From positions 1-50,891 of the forward strand of contig JALGAS010000015.1 of the NCBI GenBank assembly GCA_023078685.1: a DNA stretch of 50,891 bases, in the 5' to 3' direction. The number at the start of each line of letters is the position of its first letter. Positions within the stretch are counted from its first letter, which is position 1. Positions 1 through 7,447 of the stretch are shown one piece after another. The DNA comes from Neopestalotiopsis rosae. Taxonomy: Eukaryota; Ascomycota; Sordariomycetes; Amphisphaeriales; Sporocadaceae. Under the pieces are notes generated by a model, which saw nothing but the letters and a program-made list of their open reading frames with translations, did not search any database and had not been told where the DNA came from. The position numbers and the translations under genes are program-made.

Positions 1-499
1 TAAAGTTTAACCTATTAAGTAAAATAAATTTAAAACGAGTAGTAAAAAAAAGAATTTATTGATTTCGTTAACTATAGTATATCGGGGGAAATTCTTTTTT
101 AAGTACTTTAGTAGGCTAATTTGAAGTATACGGGGGATATTACTCTTCGTAGATTTTAGGCTAAACTAACCTTTTATAAAGTATTTATTAGAGATAGTTA
201 AAGTAAACTAATATGTCTGTATAATAATTAAGGAAAGTTATAGTAAAAATCATGTCTGTATATAGAAAATATACTTAATTTAAAAATTTCAGGTATTTAG
301 TAGAAAATATTTAATAAATTAGCTATATTAAATCCTACATATAATTTAAAATATAGCTACGCAAGACTACATAATTAACTAGGGAGACATATAGCTTGAT
401 TTTATCCTAAGAAAAACTTTAATCATATAAAAATGAAATATTTTTAAAGATTAATTCTATATATTATATAGTGAACTATGAATAAACAAACACTAAAAT
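1..499. other. AT-rich region upstream of rns, at the contig start
   Basis: This is a non-coding AT-rich stretch. Its second copy at 34931-35441 carries the same landmarks (the T-rich tail after tRNA-Arg and the run leading into rns), but up to about position 392 the two differ by many small insertions, deletions and substitutions. From 393 onward they match. I see no gene in it. The 5' leader of rns must lie here, but no promoter can be assigned with confidence. Confidence 0.7.
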
Positions 500-2114
500 A
501 ATCTAGTGATGGATGTTACCATCCACATTTTAATAATGTGTTTATAAGGGTGAGTTTGGTGATGGCTCTGATTGAACGCTGTCGAAGGGCTTGACACATG
601 CTAATCGAACGTTTAATAAAATAAACTAGGCTATTAGAGATCTTCGGGTTTTTAAGAGCTTGTATTTATTTATTATTAAAAGTGGTGTACAGGTGAGTAT
701 AGATACCCAGCCGGCCTTAAAGAGAGGGATAAATCCCTCATAGCGAAAGGTGAAATAATCACCGCTTTAAGAGGACTTAAGGAAGTATCGTCGGGATGGG
801 TTGTTGTTAAGGTTACTTCTTAACAAGCTTTTAATTCTCGTAGTCGAAGCTGAAAGGTTGATCGACCACATTGGGACTGAAAAAACCCCAAGGCAATGTT
901 GTACAGCAGTGAGGAATTTTGGTCAATGGCCTAACGGCTGAACTGGCAACTTCGGAGAACGAAGACTAGTTATAGTTAAACTTTAACTATAACTTTTCTA
1001 TAAATTGACTTATCAAATAAAGTTCTAAGTGTATATTGATAATGACGGTATGCATATTGTGGCTTGACTAATTACGTGCCAGCAGTCGCGGTAATACGTA
1101 AGAGCCTAGTGTTATTCATCTTAAATAGGTTTAAAGGGTACTTAGACGGTAGTAAATGACTTAAAATAAGAGTACATCTCTACTAGAGTTTGATATGGGG
1201 AGGTCGTACCTGGGGTGAAGAGTTAATATTTGGTAATACCCTGGGGACTGGTAAAGGCGAAGGCAACCTCTTATGTAAAAACTGACGTTAAAGGACGAAG
1301 GCACAGATAACGAAAAGGATTAGATACCCTAGTAGTCTTTGCAGAGAATGATGAATGCCATAGATTAGGTATATTTACTTGGTTTATAAATGAAAGTGTA
1401 AGCATTTCACCTCAAGAGTAATGCGGCAACGCAGGAACTGAAATCACTAGACCGTTTCTGACCCCAGCAGTGAAGTATGTTATTTAATTCGGTGATCCAC
1501 GAAAAACCTTACCACAATTTGAATGTTATTCTATAGCGGACTATCGTGATCGAAAAAAGCAATAGTTCGTGCTGAATAATACAAGTGTTGCACGGCTGTT
1601 TACAGTTAATGTTATGAAACTGCGGTTCCGACCGTGTAATTAATGAATACCCTGGCTTTATTTATTAAAAGGTGATTTTTCTCCAACATAAAATAAAGCA
1701 TTTCATACGCCTTATAATAGTATGAACAAAAGGGAATAAGACAAGTCATCATGGCCTTAATATTGTGGGCTATAGACGTGCCACAATTCTCCTACACAAA
1801 GAGAAGCAAAAATGCGAATTTAAGCTAATCTCAAAAAATAGGATATAATTAGGAATGGATTGTAGTCTGAAATTCGGCTGCATGAATAAGAAATTGCTAG
1901 TAATCGTGAATCACCATGTCACGGTGAATCTAACTTCGGATTGGTACTAACCACTCGTCGCATGCTGAAAGGAGTTAGCGCAATAAGTTTGCTTTTCTAT
2001 TGTAAGTACTTAATAATAGGATTTAGATCTTATAGTAGAATTCTTCGTATGCGCGATTCTAATTGGTGTTAAGTCGAAATACGGTTCGTGTAGTGGAAGT
2101 TGCACGGGATACAT
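500..2114 (+). rRNA. rns: Small subunit ribosomal RNA (copy 1)
   Basis: This is the mitochondrial small-subunit rRNA. Universal 16S-type segments are visible in order: the GATGGCTCTGATTGAACGCTG block near 560, the 530-loop equivalent GTGCCAGCAGTCGCGGTAAT near 1076, the GGATTAGATACCCTAGTAGTC block near 1317, and the decoding-site tail beginning AAGTCGAAATACGG near 2071 and ending in TGCACGGG near 2108. No intron interrupts these blocks. The length of about 1.6 kb fits ascomycete mitochondria. Both ends are approximate because they were placed from conserved segments, not from secondary structure. Confidence 0.93.
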
Positions 2115-2131
2115 AAAATTAACCACAAATA

Positions 2132-2255
2132 AGGAAGATTCCGTTTATAGGTAAAACGGTTTATTATTAATAAGTAATCTATTAATAAGAGCAATGTATT
2201 AATTAAGTTATTTATAGCTTAAGCTTTTTAAAGAGTTCGAATCTCTAATCTCCTA
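2132..2255 (+). pseudogene. tRNA-Tyr-like relic (copy 1)
   Basis: The two ends resemble the intact tRNA-Tyr at 2724-2808. The 5' part has AGGA-(A)-GATT followed by a CCGTT...AACGG D-arm, and the 3' part has GAGTTCGAATCTC followed by AATCTCCT. The acceptor ends pair except for one extra A. Compared with tRNA-Tyr both acceptor strands have changed together (GAC/GTC to GATT/AATC). The middle is abnormal: a 9-bp TTATTAATA/TATTAATAA hairpin and about 40 extra bases replace the normal anticodon and variable arms. It is either a decaying duplicate or a tRNA with an unusual insertion. Confidence 0.4.
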
Positions 2256-2723
2256 ATGAAATATAAAGATTCCCGATGTTAATTGAATATTTTCTTTATT
2301 TTTTGAACTTTATAATTATTAAGTTTTTTTCAGTACCTTAAAGGATATTGACAAAAATAAATCAAGCGAGTAAAAAAGAACTTATTTGAATTCTAATGAA
2401 TTAATAGAAATATTCTGTGCTTGCCCTCGAAAAAAGGTCTATTTTTTATATCTAGCCTTAATCCCGAAGGGATACGCGGGCTTGTCCCGCATCCGTGGCC
2501 TGGTCCCGGAGAGGACTAGTCTTCAAAGAATTCTTTTTTTTTTTACGGAGCATATAATATACTTTAAACTAAATTCCATTGTCAGAATAAATATTCGATT
2601 TATTCTGGCGCATAAAAAATCCTAAAGGCTGGTAAATAAAGACGTTTATAAAAAAAAATTTTTTTTTACCAGTACTATAATTCTTTGGTTTTTATTAAGA
2701 TAAGTTAGTATATACTTTTAATA
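2256..2723. other. Intergenic region with a GC-rich element
   Basis: There is no convincing gene here. The stretch holds a GC-rich hairpin element (2453-2520), a copy of the short motif AAGAACTTATTTGAA (2376-2390), and an A9/T10 hairpin near 2650. A 79-codon open frame runs through it, but it is made of the repeat element and starts at a TTG, so I do not call it coding. Confidence 0.6.
2453..2520. repeat. GC-rich double-hairpin element, copy A
   Basis: This 68-base GC-rich block in an AT-rich spacer folds into consecutive hairpins: ATCCC-gaa-GGGAT (2461-2473), GCGGG-cttgt-CCCGC, and TGGTCC-cggaga-GGACTA. A nearly identical block lies at 3081-3148. Differences between the two mostly keep the second hairpin pairable (CCCGC versus CTCGC). 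The form matches the mobile double-hairpin or GC-cluster elements known from fungal mitochondrial DNA. Confidence 0.7.
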
Positions 2724-2808
2724 AGGAGACTCCCTTTATTGGTAAGAAGGGCTGAGCTGTAAACTCAGTAGTCTAACGGCTTTAAGAGTTCGAATCTCTT
2801 GTCTCCTA
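2724..2808 (+). tRNA. trnY: tRNA-Tyr (GTA) (copy 1)
   Basis: The acceptor AGGAGAC (2724-2730) pairs with GTCTCCT (2801-2807). The anticodon arm is CTGAG-ctGTAaa-CTCAG. A long variable arm makes it a class II tRNA, as is normal for fungal mitochondrial tRNA-Tyr. The T-loop is TTCGAAT and the discriminator is A. Confidence 0.95.
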
Positions 2809-2809
2809 A

Positions 2810-2880
2810 GTCTCTATAGCTCAACGGTAGAGCTTAATACTGTTAATATTATGATAGATGTTCGATTCATCTTAGGGGCG
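2810..2880 (+). tRNA. trnN: tRNA-Asn (GTT) (copy 1)
   Basis: The anticodon arm is TAATA-ctGTTaa-TATTA. The acceptor GTCTCTA pairs with TAGGGGC using three G-U pairs. The D-arm is GCTC...GAGC and the T-loop is TTCGATT. It lies one base after tRNA-Tyr, so the two are probably processed from one transcript. Confidence 0.93.
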
Positions 2881-3288
2881 TATTATCTAAAATAGTATTA
2901 CTTAAACATACTATTTTTGGAAATAAACAAATTTAGTTAGAAAATAGTCTTTGGCTGACCTTAGGGCGGCAGGGACCAGCCTAAAAATAAGAACTTATTT
3001 GAAGAGAAAAACTATTTTCTTTTTTAGAAAGCTTAATGTTTTTTGATTAGGTTTCAAAGAATTCTTATTTAAATCGCGGCTAGCCCTAATCCCGAAGGGA
3101 TACGCGGGCTTGTCTCGCATCCGTGGCCTGGCCCCGGAGGGGACTAGTTAAATAACCCTGATTATAATCATTTATATTTCAGTCTTATTAGTTTAACCTT
3201 TATAATCTTTATTTTCATTTATTTCTTCTTTTTTAAGGAGGGGCCAAGGAAGTCTAAATTAGATAAGAAAATGTTTATTTTAATATTA
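2881..3288. other. Intergenic region with a second GC-rich element
   Basis: I see no gene. It contains a short GC-rich patch at 2953-2981, another AAGAACTTATTTGAA motif (2989-3003), and GC element copy B (3081-3148). Confidence 0.6.
3081..3148. repeat. GC-rich double-hairpin element, copy B
   Basis: This is the second copy of the 68-base element at 2453-2520, differing at a handful of positions. The first hairpin (ATCCC-gaa-GGGAT) is unchanged, the second becomes GCGGG-cttgt-CTCGC (G-U tolerant), and the last region forms CCCC-gga-GGGG. A TTTCAAAGAATTCTT string lies just upstream here, while a similar string lies just downstream of copy A. Confidence 0.7.
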
Positions 3289-3360
3289 GGGATATTAGCA
3301 TAACGGTAATGCATATGACTTTTAATCATCTTTATATAAGTTCGAATCTTGTATATCCCA
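3289..3360 (+). tRNA. trnK: tRNA-Lys (TTT) (copy 1)
   Basis: The acceptor GGGATAT pairs with ATATCCC. The anticodon loop is ctTTTaa, the T-arm is ATAAG-ttcgaat-CTTGT, and the discriminator is A. Confidence 0.94.
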
Positions 3361-3408
3361 GATGAATGGTGATATATTTATTATAATATAGCCCTGGCGG
3401 GGACTTAC

Positions 3409-3439
3409 GCCCTTAAAAAATAATTCTTTTTTTAAGGGC
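3409..3439. repeat. Hairpin between trnK and trnG
   Basis: GCCCTTAAAAAA pairs perfectly with TTTTTTAAGGGC across a short loop. It is flanked by GC-rich bases (GCCCTGGCGGGG upstream, GCAGCGGAGC downstream). It could be an RNA-processing or stability structure or another decayed GC element. Confidence 0.55.
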
Positions 3440-3508
3440 AGCGGAGCAGAGATACAGGTTATATTTTAATAATATAATATTATTAACAGTATAATTCTAA
3501 ATAGAATA

Positions 3509-3579
3509 ACGACCATCATTTAATGGTAGGATTGCTGTCTTCCAAACAGAGTGTGTGGGTTCGATTCCCACTGGTCGTA
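3509..3579 (+). tRNA. trnG: tRNA-Gly (TCC) (copy 1)
   Basis: The acceptor ACGACCA pairs with TGGTCGT. The anticodon arm is CTGT-ctTCCaa-ACAG, the T-arm is GTGGG-ttcgatt-CCCAC, and the discriminator is A. Confidence 0.95.
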
Positions 3580-3585
3580 ATTAAA

Positions 3586-3658
3586 GAATCAGTAACTTAA
3601 TTGGTAAAGGACTCTCCTGTCACGAGAGTAGATATCGGTTCGAGGCCGTTCTGATTCG
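3586..3658 (+). tRNA. trnD: tRNA-Asp (GTC), first gene (copy 1)
   Basis: The acceptor GAATCAG pairs with CTGATTC, the anticodon arm is CTCTC-ctGTCac-GAGAG, and the discriminator is G. An identical gene lies at 4454-4526. Confidence 0.95.
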
Positions 3659-3799
3659 ATAGTCTTTTAATTTATAATCTTTAATTATAATATTCATATT
3701 ATTAAAAGATATGAATTTATAGGCTCCTAACTTTTCTATTTTTTAATTTTAGCTTTGCATGCCAAAAAATTACAATTAAAAACCAAAAAGTCATTAAAA

Positions 3800-3880
3800 G
3801 GAAAAGTTTCCATTGGTAGGGTAAGGTATTTGCTAAATATTGTGTTTACGCACATGGGTGTTCGAGTCACCTCTTTTCCG
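3800..3880 (+). tRNA. trnS1: tRNA-Ser (GCT) (copy 1)
   Basis: This is a class II tRNA with a long variable arm. The acceptor GGAAAAG pairs with CTTTTCC, the anticodon arm is GGTAT-ttGCTaa-ATATT, the T-loop is TTCGAGT, and the discriminator is G. Confidence 0.94.
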
Positions 3881-3960
3881 TAGTTAGTTTTACATAATAA
3901 GAAGCAATTTAGATATTTAAATACACTAACCTTATTTGGTACAGATAATCATAAAAAACC

Positions 3961-3988
3961 AAACCGTTAGCTAAGAGGCTAACGGTTT
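3961..3988. repeat. Perfect 11-bp inverted repeat
   Basis: AAACCGTTAGC (3961-3971) and GCTAACGGTTT (3978-3988) form an 11-bp stem with a 6-base loop, followed by T5. It sits in the spacer between trnS1 and trnW. It resembles an intrinsic terminator or a transcript-stabilising hairpin, but its function is unknown. Confidence 0.6.
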
Positions 3989-4053
3989 TTATGCAGAAAA
4001 TATAGGCTAAGCAAATAACAAAAAATTTACCGTAGGCAATAAATAAAAAGTAA

Positions 4054-4124
4054 AAGAGTATAGTTTAATGGTAAAATAAGGAGCTTCAACCTCCCAGTTC
4101 TCAGTTCAAATCTGAGTACTCTTG
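4054..4124 (+). tRNA. trnW: tRNA-Trp (TCA) (copy 1)
   Basis: The acceptor AAGAGTA pairs with TACTCTT. The anticodon arm is GGAG-cttcaac-CTCC with anticodon TCA. It decodes TGA as tryptophan, in agreement with in-frame TGA codons in nearly every protein gene here. The discriminator is G. Confidence 0.95.
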
Positions 4125-4149
4125 GGTATTAAGTACTTTTCTACTGGAA

Positions 4150-4222
4150 CGGATTAGGGCCGGGTTGGTAAGGCGTCTCATTTGGGTTGGGAAGAAGTTA
4201 TGTTCGAATCATAATAATCCGA
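4150..4222 (+). tRNA. trnP: tRNA-Pro (TGG), first gene (copy 1)
   Basis: The acceptor CGGATTA pairs with TAATCCG, the anticodon arm is TCTCA-ttTGGgt-TGGGA, and the discriminator is A. An identical gene with matching short flanks lies at 9579-9651, next to rnl. Confidence 0.94.
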
Positions 4223-4286
4223 AACAAAAATAAAGTAAAGTTTTTTGTATGTTTAACCTCCCTGCGAGTGCGGGTTGGAGAGGGAA

Positions 4287-4373
4287 AGAGAATTGATCGA
4301 GTGGTTTAAGATGATAAGCTTGAGTCTTATTTGGTCATTTATGATCACATCCGTTCGAATCGGATATTCTCTG
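4287..4373 (+). tRNA. trnS2: tRNA-Ser (TGA) (copy 1)
   Basis: This is a class II tRNA. The acceptor AGAGAAT pairs with ATTCTCT, the anticodon arm is ATAAG-ctTGAgt-CTTAT, a long variable arm follows, and the T-arm is TCCG-ttcgaat-CGGA. The discriminator is G. Confidence 0.95.
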
Positions 4374-4453
4374 TTTTTAATATCAACATTTAATGATTAG
4401 TTTTATGAGTCTAATCACATAATTATAATGAATAAAATTACGCAGGCTTTAAA

Positions 4454-4526
4454 GAATCAGTAACTTAATTGGTAAAGGACTCTCCTGTCACGAGAGTAGA
4501 TATCGGTTCGAGGCCGTTCTGATTCG
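4454..4526 (+). tRNA. trnD: tRNA-Asp (GTC), second gene (copy 1)
   Basis: This gene is base-for-base identical to trnD at 3586-3658, with a few identical flanking bases (AAA before, ATAG after). It is structurally intact. The identity points to recent duplication or ongoing gene conversion. Confidence 0.94.
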
Positions 4527-4568
4527 ATAGTTTACATATATATCTAAAACTATAATATATACTTTTTT

Positions 4569-4641
4569 AAGAGTATATTTTGAAAAAAAAAAATAAAGAG
4601 TATTCAATCTCTAAGTTCTTAGTTTAAATCTAAGATATTAT
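4569..4641 (+). pseudogene. Degenerate full-length copy of tRNA-Trp (copy 1)
   Basis: It aligns over its whole length with trnW (4054-4124). The 5' AAGAGTATA is identical, the anticodon region AAGAG-tatTCAat-CTCT keeps TCA, and the T-arm CTTAG-tttaaat-CTAAG is a perfect stem. The D-arm is replaced by an A-rich run and the 3' acceptor strand (ATATTAT) no longer pairs with the 5' strand. It is therefore most likely a decayed duplicate. Confidence 0.6.
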
Positions 4642-4675
4642 CCTTTACGAAGGTAAAACAAAATATTTATATAAT

Positions 4676-5335
4676 ATGAACAATTTATTTCTTATATATG
4701 AAACATATACAAATGGTTATAGAACAGACATATTGGATATTATCTCGTTATTTGCAATATTATGTGCTATATTGGTTATTATAAGTAAAAATCCTATTGT
4801 ATCAGTTTTATTTTTAATAGGTTTATTTGCTGGTATATCTTGTTATTTAATTATGGTGGGATTAAGTTTTATAGGTTTATCTTATTTAATTGTATATATT
4901 GGGGCAGTATCCATTTTGTTTTTATTTATTTTAATGTTAATAAATATTAGAATAAGTGAATTACAAAGTAATACTAGTAATAGTATACCTTTAGCTATAG
5001 CTATAGCTATTTCTTTTAATTACCCTTTATTCCAATTATTACCTTATAATATTGCAATATTAAATAATTATTACAATTTAAATAATATTTTATATAATAT
5101 ATCAGGGCCAAGTTTGAATTACGATAGTAACAAAGTACAATCTAATTTATATAATGAAGATATACATTTTGTAACAAGTAAAATATGAGATGGTAATTTA
5201 ATAGAAAATAGCCATATAACTAGTATAGGTAACATTATGTATACTAATTATAACATGTGACTTATATTAGCTAGTTTTATATTATTATTAGCAATGGTAG
5301 GTGCTATAGTAATTACAATAAAACAAAAAAATTAA
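4676..5335 (+). CDS. nad6: NADH dehydrogenase subunit 6 (copy 1)
   Basis: This is a membrane subunit of respiratory complex I in the inner mitochondrial membrane. The 219-residue product starts MNNLFLIYETYTNGYRTDI and has about five hydrophobic segments. The segment near residues 60-75, GLSFIGLSYLIVYIGAVSIL, matches the conserved nad6 pi-bulge helix. Two in-frame TGA codons (5186 and 5258) must be read as Trp, otherwise the protein would stop at 170 residues and lose its last hydrophobic segment. It ends at TAA. It is followed after 87 bases by tRNA-Val, so tRNA excision could release its mRNA 3' end. Confidence 0.93.
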
Positions 5336-5365
5336 AATAAATTTGCGGATTCTAATTCTCCTATT

Positions 5366-5387
5366 CCAGATCCTTTTAGGGATCTGG
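5366..5387. repeat. Hairpin downstream of nad6
   Basis: CCAGATCC (5366-5373) and GGATCTGG (5380-5387) form an 8-bp stem with a 6-base loop, just after nad6 and before tRNA-Val. It may be a 3'-end or processing structure. Confidence 0.5.
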
Positions 5388-5422
5388 GATTTAGGTACAC
5401 TAGGTAAGAGCAATTTATTCAA

Positions 5423-5495
5423 AAGAAATTAGCTCAATTGGTGGAGCAACCGTTTTACACACGGAAGGTTGGGTGTTCGAATCACCTATTTCTTA
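5423..5495 (+). tRNA. trnV: tRNA-Val (TAC), first gene (copy 1)
   Basis: The acceptor AAGAAAT pairs with ATTTCTT. The anticodon arm is CCGT-ttTACac-ACGG, the T-loop is TTCGAAT, and the discriminator is A. Related copies lie at 7290-7362 (damaged) and 22014-22086 (intact). Confidence 0.94.
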
Positions 5496-5525
5496 CGGTA
5501 AAAAATACCAATTTTACAGTTTAAC

Positions 5526-5544
5526 AAGTAATATCTTATGATAT
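5526..5544. repeat. 19-nt direct repeat, left copy (5' of the acetyltransferase gene)
   Basis: AAGTAATATCTTATGATAT occurs 31 bases after the first tRNA-Val. The same string occurs at 7399-7417, 37 bases after the second tRNA-Val. The two tRNA-Val-plus-repeat units bracket the acetyltransferase gene. Confidence 0.75.
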
Positions 5545-5580
5545 CAAAAAATATATTTATAAGCTCTATTTACTGAAAAG

Positions 5581-7080
5581 ATGAAATTAATTAAAAAAGT
5601 CGAGTTTACCTGTTGTCGAACTATTCGTTTTATAGTTGCTGTTCTTATAGCTACATGACTCTTATGATTAGGATCTGATATTAGTATTTATGAAATATAT
5701 AAAATATGTCCTATATATAATGTAATATTTTCATTAGGGAAAATATTCATAAAAATATCTCCTTATATGTTTATATTCTTATTTTTAGGATTATTTTTTA
5801 TAATTCTAGTTGAGGGTTTGGGTTTAAAAGTTCTAAGTAGAGTAGAAAAATTTTTTAAAAGACTGTATTTAAAAAATGAAATATTTATCCTTAAGAATTG
5901 AGGGTTTGCTGTAGTATCTATCCTGACCATCATTTTTATTTCTATTATCATATCTCTAATTAAGGTTTGATTGTATACGTTAATATTATTATGACTTAGT
6001 TTATTAATGAAATTTTGATTGTATCATAATAATTCTCAACAATTTAAATTGGATTTAATTAAATTACTTAATCTAAGTTCTTTTATTGTTTTATTTTTAT
6101 TTATTTTTGGTTTAATACCTAGTTTAATACTTTATATACAGAATCCTTTGTATTTTCAAATTTTGTGTAAAGATGTTTTATTATTTAGATATTCATTTCT
6201 ACAGTCAATAGTCATATTTTTAGTATGTATTATTTTTTATAAACCTAATACAAAAGAAAATAGAATAAAGATTTATAATATTATTTCTACATACTTAATT
6301 TGTGGTTTATCCCTTATTGTAATAATTGAATTTTTTAAAGAAATTTTAGTAGGTCCTTATATATTAGAGAATATAGATCCTAATTCTGATGAAACTTTAA
6401 CCATTAAAGTTTCAACAACGCTTCCTGTTATTGAAGGTAATGTACCTTCATCTATTATATCTGATCGTATTATACTTCGACGTCTTGTTTTATCGGATCT
6501 TGAGGCACACCATAGTCTTCGAGGGCAACCTGAAGCTATGGCTCATTCACGTAGAGGGAAACCAGATGCTAATTTAGATGAGACTCTGGCTCATCTTAAA
6601 CGTATGTCTGATACTTATTTTGGGATTTTTTTGAAAAATTCTGACGGTACTGAGGGGGAATTGATTGGTGATGGTGGAGTGCACAAGTTTGTATCTGAAA
6701 AAACAGGATGACCTGAATTTGGCTATAAATTTAAAAAGGAGTACTGAGGTCAGGGATACGCTACAGAATTCGCTAATGCCTTTATGGGGTTTTGACTTAA
6801 CTTACCACGTATAGATACACATATTGTAGTAGCCTCTTCTTCTGTTATTATTTGTGAGGATACTTCTCATGTAGTAGAGCTAGTGTGTGCTTGAACTACA
6901 GAGGATAATTTGGCTAGTCAAAATGTACTAAAGAAAGTTGGATTTAAATCATTTCAAGGTATGGATAATGGGTATGTAAATTGACGCAAAACTTTTGAAA
7001 AACTCTCATTTAATACTTGCCAATCTATTTGTTCTGAGTATTTTGAATTTAAAAAATATAAATCTAGTCTAAAATTATAA
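5581..7080 (+). CDS. Membrane-anchored GNAT-family N-acetyltransferase (copy 1)
   Basis: A 499-residue product is read with code 4. Residues 1-255 are strongly hydrophobic, with roughly seven membrane segments (for example about 12-30, 67-86, 166-186, 207-219 and 235-252). Residues from about 295 to 480 form a GNAT domain of the RimJ/RimL type: IILRRLVLSDLEAHHSL starts it, WGQGYATEF (near 389-397) is the acetyl-CoA-binding loop, and NLASQNVLKKVGF is the motif B helix. The expected role is acetyl transfer from acetyl-CoA to an amino group, tethered to the inner membrane; the substrate is unknown. Tryptophans are coded by TGA, so the gene is adapted to mitochondrial translation. The GNAT part uses mostly CGN arginine codons, unlike cox or nad genes. 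It is flanked by tRNA-Val copies. Similar ORFs have, as far as I recall, been annotated in some other ascomycete mitogenomes. Function is inferred from the domain only. Confidence 0.82.
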
Positions 7081-7289
7081 CTTCCGAGCCTTTATAATCA
7101 ATTATTTATAAAGACTACAGATAAACACATAATGTCCGTGATAATTCTTTCTAGATATTAAACGTAATTACCTTAAAGGAAAACTATAAATAGACTTTAA
7201 AAATTCATAAATATTATTGGTAATAAGACGAATAGGTCAAAATAATTCTTAAATATTAAAAGAGGTCTGCTTTAAAGCAGCGCTTTTAA
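7081..7289. other. Spacer after the acetyltransferase gene
   Basis: This is non-coding. Its last ~20 bases (GCTTTAAAGCAGCGCTTTTA) resemble those upstream of the third tRNA-Val (GCTTTAAAGCAACTTTTTTA), so those two tRNA copies share more upstream flank with each other than with the first copy. Confidence 0.5.
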
Positions 7290-7362
7290 AAGAAATTAGC
7301 TCAATTCCTGGAGCGACCATTTTACACACGGAAGGTTGGGTGTTCGAGTCACCTATTTCTTT
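7290..7362 (+). pseudogene. trnV: Damaged second copy of tRNA-Val (copy 1)
   Basis: It is nearly identical to trnV at 5423-5495 and keeps anticodon TAC and a perfect acceptor. However, the D-loop GGTGG has become CCTGG (losing the conserved GG), the anticodon stem has an A-C mismatch (CCAT...ACGG), and the discriminator is T instead of A. It is probably non-functional or impaired. Confidence 0.65.
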
Positions 7363-7398
7363 AAAAATTGTATTGCATCGACTTTTTTACATCTTAGT

Positions 7399-7417
7399 AA
7401 GTAATATCTTATGATAT
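7399..7417. repeat. 19-nt direct repeat, right copy (5' of cox3)
   Basis: This string is identical to 5526-5544. It lies between the damaged tRNA-Val and cox3, and with the left copy it frames the acetyltransferase gene. Confidence 0.75.
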
Positions 7418-7447
7418 ATAAATTATAGATCAAAATTTAAGTATTGT

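Noticed and set aside
2386..2625. 79-codon open frame after rns
   Set aside because: It starts at TTG, is built from the GC element and T-runs, and no comparable protein is recognisable.
5763..5951. Minus-strand open frame inside the acetyltransferase gene
   Set aside because: The + strand frame is longer, has a recognisable domain and code-4 Trp usage.
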